DNA of 19,569 nucleotides, taken from Sterolibacterium sp964521075 (GTDB taxonomy: Bacteria > Pseudomonadota > Gammaproteobacteria > Burkholderiales > Rhodocyclaceae). The DNA lies in assembly GCA_964521075.1 (NCBI GenBank), contig CAZFPI010000049.1:1-19569 (forward strand), in the 5' to 3' direction. Position numbers and translations under genes: made by a program. The notes under the pieces are model-generated. The model saw only the letters and a program-made list of their open reading frames with translations. It was not told the DNA's origin and searched no databases. Positions 1-7,364 of this stretch are shown here, one piece after another. The stretch's first letter is position 1. Each line of letters opens with the position of its first letter.

Positions 1-493
1 CGCGTGTGACTACCAGCCCCCAGGTGATGAGCGGTGCCACATCGCCCGGCCAGCAGTGCTGGATGGGCAGTCGCGACAGGTCAACCTCCTTGCCTTCCCA
101 CACAACTTCCTGACAGGGGGAGGACGACAGGACTTTGGGGGCCATATTGAGCACCTGCTTGAGCACCGGGAGCTTGTCCCAGGCATCTTTCAGGCCCTTG
201 GGCGGTTCCGGTTCCTTGAGATAGGCCAGTAGTTTTCCCACTTCACGCAGGGCGTCCGTGCTTTCCTCGCCCATGCCCAGGGCGACGCGGCGCGGTGTGC
301 CAAAAAGATTGGCCAGCACCGGCATGTTCGAGCCCTTCGGTTTTTCAAAAAGCAGGGCCGGGCCACCGGCACGCAGCACGCGATCACAGATTTCCGTCAT
401 TTCCAGATGGGGATCAACTTCGACTGAAATGCGCTTTAACTCCCCCATGGCTTCAAGACGGGCGATGAATTCGCGCAGATCGCTATATTTCAT
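1..493 (-). CDS. ubiD: UbiD, 3-octaprenyl-4-hydroxybenzoate decarboxylase (N-terminal part, runs off window)
   Basis: The first 164 codons are visible, read from an ATG at 491-493. The product begins MKYSDLREFIARLEAMGELK and continues with EVDPHLEMTEICDRVLRAGG, then PALLFEKPKG, VLANLFGT and LPIQHCWPGD, which is the typical N-terminal order of UbiD. The family uses prenylated FMN to decarboxylate 3-polyprenyl-4-hydroxybenzoate in ubiquinone synthesis. Full-length members are about 490 residues, so roughly two thirds, including the catalytic Glu/Arg region, lies outside the window. It starts 24 nt after the ubiA stop on the same strand, so the two probably form an operon. The Shine-Dalgarno is weak (GAGAAAG about 8 nt upstream). 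Other UbiD-family decarboxylases of aromatic acids share this N-terminus, but the ubiA linkage favours the ubiquinone role. Confidence 0.9.
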   Translation of the reverse strand, partial: MKYSDLREFIARLEAMGELKRISVEVDPHLEMTEICDRVLRAGGPALLFEKPKGSNMPVLANLFGTPRRVALGMGEESTDALREVGKLLAYLKEPEPPKGLKDAWDKLPVLKQVLNMAPKVLSSSPCQEVVWEGKEVDLSRLPIQHCWPGDVAPLITWGLVVTR

Positions 494-517
494 GAGCGGG
501 GCTTTCTCAAAAGACGG

Positions 518-1402
518 TCAAGGAAAAAGGGGAAGGTGATAATCGGCCAGCAAGCCGGCGAAGATGGCCGCTCCCAGCCAGTTATTGTGCAAAAAGGCCT
601 TGAAGCAAGCGGCGCGATCGCGTTTTCGGATCAGGGTGTAGTGGTAGAGGGCGATGATGGTGGCCGTCAGGAGGCCGGCGTAGAACAAGGCCCCCCGATG
701 GTACTGGCTGCCGACCCAGGCCAGCAGGCCCAGTGCGGTGGCATAGCAGATCATCACCGCTGCCACGTCGAACCGGCCAAAGGTGATGGCCGAAGTGCGT
801 ATGCCAATCTTGAGATCATCCTCACGGTCCACCATGGCATATTCCGTGTCATAAGCAACGGCCCAGAATACATTGGCCAGCAGCAGCCACCAGGCGATCA
901 CCGGCACACGGCCCAGTATGGCCGCGTAGGCCATGGGGATGCCAAAGCCAAAGGCAATACCCAGATACGCTTGCGGGATGGCGAGAAAACGTTTGGTCAG
1001 CGGGTAGCTTGCCGCAAGAAAAAGAGCCACCACGGCCAGTGCCCAGACCAGGCGGGGCAGTGGCAGGATCAGCGCGCCTGCCAGGAGTGTCAGAAAAGCC
1101 GCCAGCAAGAGTGCTTCCTTGACGGATACGGCCCCCGTTGCCATGGGTCGATGCCGGGTGCGTTCGACGTGGCCGTCGAAATTGCGGTCGGCCAGATCAT
1201 TCATCACACAGCCTGCCGAGCGCATCAGTATTGTCCCCAGGGTGAAAATCCAGACGACTGCCAGCGGCGGCTGGCCATCTGCCGCCAGCAGCAGCCCCCA
1301 CAGGGTCGGCCACAACAGCAGCAGAATGCCGATCGGCTTGTCCAGCCGCATCAGGCGTTCATAATCGTCGAGTTTTTTTCGTAAGGAAACGATGCGGGTC
1401 AC
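518..1402 (-). CDS. ubiA: UbiA, 4-hydroxybenzoate octaprenyltransferase
   Basis: This is a 294-residue integral membrane prenyltransferase that attaches the polyprenyl tail to 4-hydroxybenzoate. The first Asp-rich motif is at residues 68-76 (NDLADRNFD) and is followed by the conserved ERTRHRP. The second acidic motif is at 185-196 (DTEYAMVDREDD). Together they bind the Mg-diphosphate of the prenyl donor. Many hydrophobic segments lie between them, as expected for the 8-9 helix UbiA fold, and the length is normal. The start is a GTG with no clear Shine-Dalgarno. The next in-frame ATG (residue 18) would remove residues before the conserved RLDKPIG segment, so the GTG is preferred. ubiD follows after 24 nt. 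ubiC, commonly next to ubiA in other bacteria, is about 5.4 kb away here. A long open frame on the opposite strand is a codon-bias shadow. Confidence 0.95.
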   Translation of the reverse strand: MTRIVSLRKKLDDYERLMRLDKPIGILLLLWPTLWGLLLAADGQPPLAVVWIFTLGTILMRSAGCVMNDLADRNFDGHVERTRHRPMATGAVSVKEALLLAAFLTLLAGALILPLPRLVWALAVVALFLAASYPLTKRFLAIPQAYLGIAFGFGIPMAYAAILGRVPVIAWWLLLANVFWAVAYDTEYAMVDREDDLKIGIRTSAITFGRFDVAAVMICYATALGLLAWVGSQYHRGALFYAGLLTATIIALYHYTLIRKRDRAACFKAFLHNNWLGAAIFAGLLADYHLPLFP

Positions 1403-1525
1403 GGAGACAGGAGATGCCGGAGAAAAACCCCGGAAGCTTAACAGCAGACGGGGGGAGTCCGGAAGCCGGGAGCGTGGGTGTGCTGATTAACCCCGGTGAA
1501 TCTGGGATGCCCCATCCCCGCATGA

Positions 1526-1531
1526 TAAAAT
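1526..1531 (+). promoter_or_regulatory. Candidate -10 element for thiS
   Basis: The sequence TAAAAT sits in the context GATAAAATCG, 9 nt before the thiS ATG. No good -35 is visible at 16-18 nt upstream. A 6-bp hairpin (GGGATG/CATCCC, 1504-1518) lies where a -35 would be. If used, transcription would start within about 2-5 nt of the ATG. Confidence 0.35.
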
Positions 1532-1540
1532 CGGCCCCCC

Positions 1541-1744
1541 ATGATCGAATTCGTCCTCAATGGCCAGAAACAACAGCGCGATGCGCCGCTTAGCGTGGCC
1601 GCCTTGCTGGTGGAGCTGAATCTGAGCGGCAAGCGTCTGGCAGTTGAGATGGATGGCCATATCGTGCCGAAGACACAGCATGCGGATTGCCTGGTCGACG
1701 CGGGTTGTCGGCTCGAAATCGTGGTGGCCGTTGGTGGCGGTTGA
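1541..1744 (+). CDS. thiS: ThiS, sulfur-carrier protein for thiazole synthesis
   Basis: This 67-residue ubiquitin-like protein has the normal ThiS size. It begins MIEFVLNGQ, has the central LLVELNLSGKRLAVEMDGHI strand pattern, and ends in Gly-Gly-Gly. In the family the C-terminal Gly is adenylated and then converted to a thiocarboxylate, which donates sulfur to the thiamine thiazole ring. thiG follows 78 nt downstream, the usual pairing. No Shine-Dalgarno is present: the bases directly before the ATG are a C-run. No TPP riboswitch motif is seen upstream. The terminal GGG, rather than GG, is a minor variation. Function is confident from sequence and neighbour; the start is supported by the conserved N-terminus. 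Confidence 0.93.
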   Translation: MIEFVLNGQKQQRDAPLSVAALLVELNLSGKRLAVEMDGHIVPKTQHADCLVDAGCRLEIVVAVGGG

Positions 1745-1822
1745 TCTTTGCTTGTTGATCTTTGGCTGTTGCCCCTTTTTCCCCACCCATTTTTTCTTCC
1801 CCGCTTTCAAAATGAGGCATTC

Positions 1823-2626
1823 ATGAATCACGACCCCCTGATGATTGCTGGCAAGACGTATTCCTCGCGCCTTCTGGTGGGAACCGGGAAATACAAGGAT
1901 TTTGCCGAGACGAAGAAGGCGGTAGCTGCTTCTGGCGCGCAGATCATTACCGTCGCCATTCGCCGTACCAATATCGGCCAGGAACCCGGCCAGCCTTCCT
2001 TGCTCGATGTGCTGCCGCCAGACGAATACACCCTGCTGCCCAATACGGCAGGTTGCTATACGGCGGATGAGGCTGTCCGCACCTTGCGGCTCGCTCGCGA
2101 GCTGCTCGACGGCCATGATCTCGTCAAGCTGGAAGTGCTGGGCGACCAGAAAACACTTTTCCCGCACATGCCCGAAACCCTCAAGGCAGCCGAGACGCTG
2201 GTCAAGGATGGTTTCAAGGTGATGGTGTATTGCAGCGACGACCCCATCCAGGCCCGGCTGCTCGAAGAAATCGGCTGTGTTGCCGTGATGCCGCTGGCTT
2301 CGCTGATCGGTTCGGGCATGGGCATCCTGAATCCCTGGAACTTGAAACTCATCATCGACAATGCCAAAGTCCCCGTGCTGGTCGATGCCGGTGTCGGCAC
2401 GGCCTCAGATGCCGCCATTGCCATGGAGCTCGGTTGTGATGGCGTGCTGATGAATACGGCCATCGCCCAGGCGCGTGAGCCGGTGCTCATGGCGCGTGCA
2501 ATGAGAAAAGCCGTCGAGGCCGGGCGCGAAGCCTGGCTGGCCGGGCGGATGCCGAAAAAACTTTATGCTGCCTCGCCCAGTTCTCCTGTCGACGGGAAAA
2601 TCGGCCAGGCGCATTGGTCGATCTGA
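1823..2626 (+). CDS. thiG: ThiG, thiazole synthase
   Basis: The protein has 267 residues and starts MNHDPLMIAGKTYSSRLLVG, which matches the family N-terminus. The frame is open for another 25 codons upstream, but the ATG at 1823 has a GAGG 5 nt before it and gives the expected length. ThiG is a TIM-barrel enzyme. It forms a Schiff base between 1-deoxy-xylulose phosphate and a lysine, then builds thiazole phosphate with sulfur from ThiS and dehydroglycine. The lysine is K102 in VKLEVLGD. Other family segments are GTGKYKDF (21-28), TVAIRRTN (43-50), LPNTAGCYTADEA (72-84) and, later, SLIGSGMGI and VDAGVGTASDAA. It is probably cotranscribed with thiS upstream and trmB 31 nt downstream. Confidence 0.96.
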   Translation: MNHDPLMIAGKTYSSRLLVGTGKYKDFAETKKAVAASGAQIITVAIRRTNIGQEPGQPSLLDVLPPDEYTLLPNTAGCYTADEAVRTLRLARELLDGHDLVKLEVLGDQKTLFPHMPETLKAAETLVKDGFKVMVYCSDDPIQARLLEEIGCVAVMPLASLIGSGMGILNPWNLKLIIDNAKVPVLVDAGVGTASDAAIAMELGCDGVLMNTAIAQAREPVLMARAMRKAVEAGREAWLAGRMPKKLYAASPSSPVDGKIGQAHWSI

Positions 2627-2657
2627 ACTGCTCTACCTGAACTGACGGGCCCGTATT

Positions 2658-3383
2658 TTGGATAAGCTGGATAACACAGAAGATTCATCGTTGCCGCATG
2701 GCCATATTCGCAGCTATGTGCTGCGTCAGGGGCGCGTCTCCAATGCCCAGCAGCGGTACTACGAAGACGGCATGCCGCGTTGGGGCCTGCCTTACCGTGC
2801 CGGTTTGCTCGATCTGGCGGGCCTGTTTGGCCGACAGGCCGAGGTCGCGCCGAAAATTCTCGAAATCGGCTTTGGCATGGGAGAAACCACGGCCAGTATC
2901 GCCGCCGCGCACCCGGAAAATGATTACCTGGGCATTGAAGTTCACACCCCCGGCGTTGGCAGCCTGCTGAAGGAAATTGCCGAACGCGGCCTGGGTAATG
3001 TCCGTATCTGCCAGCATGATGCCGTCGAGGTGCTGCGTGACATGATTCCGCTGGTTTCCCTGTCCGGCGCGCATATCTTTTTTCCCGATCCCTGGCCCAA
3101 GAAACGTCAGCAGAAGCGGCGTCTGATTCAGGGGCCTCTGGTGCATTTGCTGGCAGAACGCCTTATGCCCGGGGGCTATCTGCATTGCGCGACGGACTGG
3201 GAGGAATACGCGTTGCAGATGGTGGAAGTGCTGGGGGCCGAGCCCTTACTCGAAAATACGGGCGCATTGCCCGGTGGCTTTGCACAACGTCCGGCTTATC
3301 GCCCCCAGACAAAGTTCGAGACACGCGGCCTGCGGCTGGGCCACGGGGTCTGGGATGTGGTGTTCCGGCGGCGCGCGGTATGA
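2658..3383 (+). CDS. trmB: TrmB, tRNA (guanine-N7-)-methyltransferase
   Basis: The product has 241 residues. It carries the N-terminal family segment RSYVLRQGRVSNAQQRY, the SAM-binding loop EIGFGMGE (69-76), the acidic strand end LGIEVH (91-96), the catalytic/tRNA-binding PDPWPKKR (143-150), ATDWEEYA, and the C-terminal TKFETRG. The family methylates G46 of tRNAs to m7G. The start is a TTG at 2658; no in-frame ATG precedes the conserved N-terminus. An alternative TTG at codon 12 cannot be excluded, and ribosome-binding sequence is poor for both. It follows thiG by 31 nt and its TGA overlaps the ATG of the next gene (ATGA), so translational coupling is likely. Confidence 0.94.
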   Translation: MDKLDNTEDSSLPHGHIRSYVLRQGRVSNAQQRYYEDGMPRWGLPYRAGLLDLAGLFGRQAEVAPKILEIGFGMGETTASIAAAHPENDYLGIEVHTPGVGSLLKEIAERGLGNVRICQHDAVEVLRDMIPLVSLSGAHIFFPDPWPKKRQQKRRLIQGPLVHLLAERLMPGGYLHCATDWEEYALQMVEVLGAEPLLENTGALPGGFAQRPAYRPQTKFETRGLRLGHGVWDVVFRRRAV

Positions 3384-3958
3384 GTGTCGGCCAGCCTTTC
3401 TTCTGGCATCGGTTTCGCCAAACGCTGCTGCTCTTGTCGGCAACATGTCTTCTGGCGGCTTGCGCCACCTTGAGCGGGCCACGCCAGGTGGATGTGCCGC
3501 TGGCGCGGCTTCAGGAGGGTTTGTCCAAACGCTTTCCTGTCGAGCAGCGTCTCTTTGAAGTCATTTCGCTTCGCCTGGAACAGCCCCGGCTGAGCACCCT
3601 GCCTGCCGAAGAACGCTTGCAGGTCACCCTGGCCGCCGGGATGAGCTCCCCCATGATGGCGCAGGCCTGGCGCGGCCAGCTGGTTTTTTCGGGCAGGCTG
3701 GAACTGGACGGGACGCGTCAGGCCATCGTGCTGCGTGAAGGGCGTGTAGAGCGTCTTGCGGCGGATGGTCTGGATGAATCCCGCCAGCGGTTGCTGGCCC
3801 GTATTGCCAATTTCGTGGCCGACCATACCTTGCAGGATCTGGTTTTGCACACTTTCAAGGCGGATGACCTGCGCTATCTCGGGACGCAATACACCCCGAT
3901 CGCCTTGCGACCGACGGCAGATGCCTTGCGGATGACGCTGGAGCCCGCACACCGGTGA
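3380..3958 (+). CDS. DUF1439-type (YceB-like) lipoprotein
   Basis: This 192-residue protein begins with a short basic region, a hydrophobic segment (about 15-26) and a lipobox LAAC with the lipidated Cys at residue 28. It should therefore be a periplasm-facing lipoprotein. The mature part has the pattern LQEGLSKRFPVEQRLFEVISLRLEQPRL followed by residues rich in short beta strands, which resembles DUF1439 / E. coli YceB. No biochemical role is established for the family that I can state with certainty. The ATG at 3380 overlaps the trmB stop. The frame is open upstream, but that part lies inside trmB and lacks a signal. Family assignment is by pattern recognition only. Confidence 0.75.
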   Translation: MSVGQPFFWHRFRQTLLLLSATCLLAACATLSGPRQVDVPLARLQEGLSKRFPVEQRLFEVISLRLEQPRLSTLPAEERLQVTLAAGMSSPMMAQAWRGQLVFSGRLELDGTRQAIVLREGRVERLAADGLDESRQRLLARIANFVADHTLQDLVLHTFKADDLRYLGTQYTPIALRPTADALRMTLEPAHR

Positions 3959-4004
3959 TGCCGGCCGGGCTTAATCCGCTCGCAGGGAACACTTGCCGGG
4001 CTGC

Positions 4005-4010
4005 TAGAAT
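4005..4010 (+). promoter_or_regulatory. Candidate extended -10 promoter for the outer-membrane protein gene
   Basis: TAGAAT is preceded by TGC, giving the extended -10 form TGnTAnnnT, 76 nt before the start codon used. No recognisable -35 lies 16-18 nt upstream, which is tolerated by extended -10 promoters. A very similar TAGAATCC occurs ahead of the porin at 9484. Confidence 0.35.
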
Positions 4011-4086
4011 CCCCGGTCATTTCTCTGGTCTTTCCTGTCTTTCCTTTTTGTGCCCTTTGTCCTTTTTGTCCCTTGTGGAGCCGATG

Positions 4087-4827
4087 ATGACACGAACACT
4101 TGCCCCTGCCCGTTATGCCGTGGTTTCCTCGTTCGCCTTGATGGCCGCAGTGGCGGCATCTTCTGCGCTGGCACTGGAGATGAGCAGTGAAATTTATGTG
4201 GCGGCTTCCGTCGGCCGTTCCCAGATGGATCAAACTGCTGTGCAACGCCAGTACAACGCCATGACCCGTGCGGCATTGCCGACACTTTCTGCCCTGAATT
4301 CCAGCCAGTCCTCGGAACGCGGGGCTTTCAAATTGCAGTTGGGGCACGATTTCACGCCAAACTGGGCCGTCGAGGGGGGCTATGTCGATCTGGGCAAGAC
4401 GACCTATAACAACACCTATTCCTACAGACTGAACTTTCCCATTGTGCTCGGCCCCCTCGTTCTGGCAGCGCAGGGCGGGCCTTATCGCGCGCAGCGCACC
4501 ATCAAGGTTCGTGGCTGGAATGTCTCGGGTGTCGGGAAACTCCCGCTCAACGACAAGATTACCGGCTTTGCCAAGCTCGGTCTGATTCACGCCGAAGTGG
4601 CGACCGAGGATGTGGGCAATGATGCCTCCTCCTTCCCCTTCAGGGCGAACAAGAACGTAGCGCAGTACAAATGGCGGCCGACCTATGGCCTGGGGGCGGA
4701 TTACCGCGTCAACGAAATCCTCGGTGTGCGGGCTGAATATGAGCGCTTCAGCAAGGTGGGCGATGAAAAATCGACGGGCAGCACGGATGTCAATCTGATG
4801 AGTGTGGGCGTGACGGCGCGATTTTGA
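4087..4827 (+). CDS. Small outer-membrane beta-barrel protein (OmpA-barrel/opacity-like)
   Basis: The product has 246 residues. A signal peptide (MTRTLAPARYAVVSSFALMA...) ends at a likely ALA cleavage site near residue 29. The rest alternates in short amphipathic strands, for example FKLQLGHDF, WAVEGGYVDLGK, GFAKLGLIHAEV, YGLGADYRV and GVRAEYERFSKVG, and ends SVGVTARF with the C-terminal Phe expected for assembly by the BAM complex. This fits an 8-stranded OmpA-type barrel without a peptidoglycan-binding domain. The start at 4087 is 6 nt after GGAG; the ATG at 4084 is only 3 nt from it. The leader (3959-4086) is a pyrimidine-rich stretch with repeated CTTTTTGTCC-like words. Specific function unknown. 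Confidence 0.8.
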   Translation: MTRTLAPARYAVVSSFALMAAVAASSALALEMSSEIYVAASVGRSQMDQTAVQRQYNAMTRAALPTLSALNSSQSSERGAFKLQLGHDFTPNWAVEGGYVDLGKTTYNNTYSYRLNFPIVLGPLVLAAQGGPYRAQRTIKVRGWNVSGVGKLPLNDKITGFAKLGLIHAEVATEDVGNDASSFPFRANKNVAQYKWRPTYGLGADYRVNEILGVRAEYERFSKVGDEKSTGSTDVNLMSVGVTARF

Positions 4828-4842
4828 TCCCGTTTATCCGGG

Positions 4843-4848
4843 TACAAT
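4843..4848 (+). promoter_or_regulatory. rnpB promoter -10 element
   Basis: TACAAT lies 6 nt before the predicted first base of the RNase P RNA (4855). A weak -35 candidate (TTTTGA, 4822-4827, spacer 15) overlaps the stop codon of the preceding gene, so the promoter is embedded in the end of that gene. Confidence 0.6.
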
Positions 4849-4854
4849 TAACGC

Positions 4855-5225
4855 GGGAAGTTCGCCAGACAGTCGCTGTGAGCTCACGCTCATGGAGGAA
4901 AGTCCGGGCCACAAAGAGCAGGATGCCGGCTAACGGCCGGGCGTTATAAGTCGTGGCGCAAGCTGCGACCCAAGGCGACGGAAAGTGCAACAGAAAGATA
5001 CCGCCTAAGCTCGCAAGAGCCGGTAAGGGTGAAATGGCGAGGTAAGAGCTCACCGCGGCTGCAGTAATGCAGACGGCACGGCAAACCCCATCCGGGGCAA
5101 GGCCAAATAGGGAAGCAATGACGTTGCTCGCGTCGCTTCCGGGTAGGCTGCTAGAGCCCGTCGGTAACGGCGGGCCCAGAGGAATGACTGTCCACGACAG
5201 AACCCGGCTTATCGGCGAACTTCCC
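4855..5225 (+). ncRNA. rnpB: RNase P RNA component (type A)
   Basis: The catalytic RNA of RNase P, which trims tRNA 5' leaders. The ends pair to form helix P1 (GGGAAGTTCGCC with GGCGAACTTCCC). The 5' half contains AGACAGTCGC and the universally conserved GGAGGAAAGTCCGGGC. Further on come GTGCAACAGAAAGATA, GGTAAGGGTGAAA and GGTAAGAGCTCACCG, then CACGGCAAACCCC, GCAAGGCCAAATAGG and GGGTAGGCTGCT, and finally GAATGACTGTCCACGACAGA and ACCCGGCTTATCGG. These match the E. coli type A RNA in order. The length of about 371 nt is close to the E. coli 377. No intrinsic terminator follows before the next gene. Confidence 0.97.
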
Positions 5226-5241
5226 TCTGTATCTTGTGGGC

Positions 5242-6735
5242 ATGAGGATGGTTGAAGTCATGGAAGCAGCGGCGGTCAAGGTCAACGGCCAGGAGATGCT
5301 GGCCAATCTGTTGAAACGTATCGATACCAGCCCAGGGTTCGCTGGGCTGGGAGCCTCGGTGCAACTCATCAGCAAGTTGTCCGAGGCGGAGGATGGCGGA
5401 ACCCGCGAAATGACGGCCGTGATCCTGCGGGACGCTGCGCTGACCGCCCGCCTTTTGCGTCTGGCAAATTCTGGCGGCCATGCGCGGGGTGGCCGCAACA
5501 TTTCAACCATCGAACAGGCCCTGGCCATTCTTGGCATCAATACCGTCAAGTCTGTGGCCTTGTCCATGGCTTTGCTCGATGCGCTGGCGAGCAGCCCGCA
5601 GGCCAGGCAGCTTCAGGCAGAAATCGTGGCAGCATTTTTCTGTGGCCAGATGTGTGCAGAAATCACGCGCGTCAATGGCGCGCGTTACAGCCTCCAGGAA
5701 GCTCAGGTGTGCGGTTTGATGCAAAACCTTGGCCGCATGATGACGCTCTATCATCTTTATCCCGAAGTCGAGCGCAGCCGTGCCTTGCAGGCGGAAGGAA
5801 ATCTTTCCGAGGATGATGCTGTCATCAGGACGCTGGGCGCGGGGTTCGCAGAGATTGGTGCTGCCATCGCCAGCCACTGGACGCTACCCGATGTTCTGCA
5901 AAAGAGCATATCCATCCGCAAGGAAAAATCCGGGCCGCGTTCGGCCAATTCGGCACTCGAATGGCAGCAATACTGCGCCCTGTTTTCCCGGGGCATCACG
6001 GATGTATTGTTCCGCCTGCCGGAAGCGCGTGAAAAAACCGAACTGCGTAACGAGATCGAGTTTTTCCGCTCGGCCCTGCACCTCAAGGATAACGAAGTGC
6101 AGGCATGGGTGGACCATGTGCTCGAAGAAACCGGGAGCATTCTCTCGTCGATGGATTTTGCCTGCACTGTCGAAGATGCTCGCCTGCTGTTGCGTAAATC
6201 TTCGGAGCGCGTGGTGGATCTGTTATCGGCAAACGATAGCCTGACACGGGAAAGCAAGCTTGCCGATGGCCGCAAGCCCGTCGAGATATTTCAGCAGGTG
6301 CTGCGCCAGTATCACGACAAATATGGATTTGATCGCACACTGCTTTGCCTGCCGGATGGCTCCTCCGGGCTGATTGCCGTGGCAGGCGTTGGGCGAAATG
6401 CCGCGCAGATTGCCTCGCGCTTTCGTTGTCAGGGAACGCGGGCCGACATTTTTCGCGTGGTACTTGGTAAAAAAGCGGATTTGTTCATCGCCGATACCCG
6501 GGCGGAAACTTATGCAAAATACCTGCCGGACTGGTATGCCGACGTCGTTGGTGCGCGTTCCGTCATGCTGCTCACCCTGGTGAGCGATGGGCAGCCGGTG
6601 GGCCTGTTGTATGGAGATTACGATAGGGCGCATCCGGCAGCTCCGGCGGATATTGCTCGCGATCCTTCGGTTCTGGCCTGGCGTGAGCAGCTGCAGGCCA
6701 TTTTGCACGGGCAGAAAAAACCCGCTGCGGGTTAA
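5242..6735 (+). CDS. HDOD-domain protein with C-terminal GAF-like region
   Basis: About 497 residues. The N-terminal part carries an HDOD domain (about 20-220): LLKRIDTSPGFAGLG, RDAALTARLLRLANSGG, STIEQALAILG and, at the site where true HD phosphohydrolases have HD, GLMQNLGRMM, so the metal ligands are lost as is typical of HDOD. A helical linker follows. The C-terminal 145 residues (IFQQVLRQYHDKYGFDRTLL ... VGLLYGDYD) resemble a GAF sensor fold. Such proteins act in signalling or regulation; the ligand and partner here are unknown. It starts just downstream of rnpB. The start is uncertain: GTG 5236, ATG 5242, ATG 5248 and ATG 5260 are all in frame, and a GAGG at 5244-5247 would best serve 5260. 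Confidence 0.8.
   Translation: MRMVEVMEAAAVKVNGQEMLANLLKRIDTSPGFAGLGASVQLISKLSEAEDGGTREMTAVILRDAALTARLLRLANSGGHARGGRNISTIEQALAILGINTVKSVALSMALLDALASSPQARQLQAEIVAAFFCGQMCAEITRVNGARYSLQEAQVCGLMQNLGRMMTLYHLYPEVERSRALQAEGNLSEDDAVIRTLGAGFAEIGAAIASHWTLPDVLQKSISIRKEKSGPRSANSALEWQQYCALFSRGITDVLFRLPEAREKTELRNEIEFFRSALHLKDNEVQAWVDHVLEETGSILSSMDFACTVEDARLLLRKSSERVVDLLSANDSLTRESKLADGRKPVEIFQQVLRQYHDKYGFDRTLLCLPDGSSGLIAVAGVGRNAAQIASRFRCQGTRADIFRVVLGKKADLFIADTRAETYAKYLPDWYADVVGARSVMLLTLVSDGQPVGLLYGDYDRAHPAAPADIARDPSVLAWREQLQAILHGQKKPAAG
6715..6733 (-). terminator. ubiC: Intrinsic terminator for ubiC, inside the 3' end of the HDOD gene
   Basis: Read on the minus strand, a perfect 6-bp stem (AACCCG, loop CAG, CGGGTT) runs into a T-tract formed by the A-run at 6715-6720. 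It lies 56 nt beyond the ubiC stop. On the plus strand the stem is followed by AAAGG, not T, so it acts only for the minus strand. Confidence 0.65.
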
Positions 6736-6757
6736 AGGGTTAAAGGACTAAAGGACT
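6732..6757. repeat. Short tandem repeat, 8-bp unit TAAAGGAC
   Basis: Three consecutive near-copies (TAAAGGGT, TAAAGGAC, TAAAGGAC) lie between the convergent HDOD and ubiC genes. This is a low-copy simple repeat that could arise by slippage. Confidence 0.6.
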
Positions 6758-6788
6758 GCTGCATTGGCCGATGCACCCAGTCATTGAA

Positions 6789-7364
6789 TCAGAGTGAAAA
6801 CACTGAAGGCAGGAAGACTTCGCACACAAGCAGGGGTTGCTCACCGCAGGTAAACAGGGAGCGACGGGCCCAGAGATGGGGGGGGGCAGGCTCAAGATCA
6901 GGGCCGCCAGCCTGCAAGGCGGCCCGGTAGAGCGGGTGGCGTGCGTCGAGGCAACGGAAATGCAGGGTTTGCCGGCGGATCGCCGGGTGTGCGAACAGGG
7001 CAGCTCCCAGCGGGCGCGTTCCCATGCGGGAAAACAGCTGCCACGGCCCCCGGGCCTGGCCACTGGCCAGCACAGAATGGGCAAAGATGCGCGGTGTACC
7101 ATCCGTTTTCAGCAGGACATCGCGCACCTGCGCCAGTTGCCGGGGCGGGATGCCCAGCAGGGCGCGTTCGTCGGGGCAGGGCTGGGCCAGTTGCTGGCGC
7201 AGGACATGAACGGCGAAATGTCGACCATGCGCCTGCAGCCGCGCTGTCAATGAGCCTTCATCGCATAGCCAGCGTCGCAAGGCGGCGCGATGTGGCAGGC
7301 ACAGGTTTGAGGGCGTCGGCAAGAGCGCGGGACGCCAGGCGGCGGAGGATCGTGGGTAGGACAT
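6789..7364 (-). CDS. ubiC: UbiC, chorismate pyruvate-lyase
   Basis: This 191-residue soluble enzyme removes pyruvate from chorismate to give 4-hydroxybenzoate, the first committed ubiquinone precursor and the UbiA substrate. Family segments are LRRWLCDEGSLTARL (29-43), VRDVLLKTDG with the substrate-binding Arg (R81), PRIFAHSVL, GTRPLGAALFAHP, LWARRSLF and CEVFLP with the catalytic Glu (E182). The length is slightly above the E. coli protein (165) because of an N-terminal extension of about 20 residues; a later start is possible but no better ATG precedes the conserved core. It is divergent from the downstream recombinase-family gene and convergent with the HDOD gene, and ends at an intrinsic terminator. 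Confidence 0.93.
   Translation of the reverse strand: MSYPRSSAAWRPALLPTPSNLCLPHRAALRRWLCDEGSLTARLQAHGRHFAVHVLRQQLAQPCPDERALLGIPPRQLAQVRDVLLKTDGTPRIFAHSVLASGQARGPWQLFSRMGTRPLGAALFAHPAIRRQTLHFRCLDARHPLYRAALQAGGPDLEPAPPHLWARRSLFTCGEQPLLVCEVFLPSVFSL

Noticed and set aside
536..1384. 282-residue open frame on the plus strand opposite ubiA
   Set aside because: It is a Gln/His/Gly-rich composition typical of an antisense shadow of a GC-rich membrane-protein gene, with no recognisable motif. ubiA on the other strand has clear family motifs.
1403..1540. TPP riboswitch upstream of thiSG
   Set aside because: The conserved CUGAGA and ACCUGAUCUGGAUAAU-type words are absent, and the spacer is too short and C/G-rich to hold the fold.
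1748..1822. 25-codon N-terminal extension of ThiG from 1748
   Set aside because: Hydrophobic, Phe/Pro-rich and not family-like; the ATG at 1823 has a GAGG and the conserved N-terminus.
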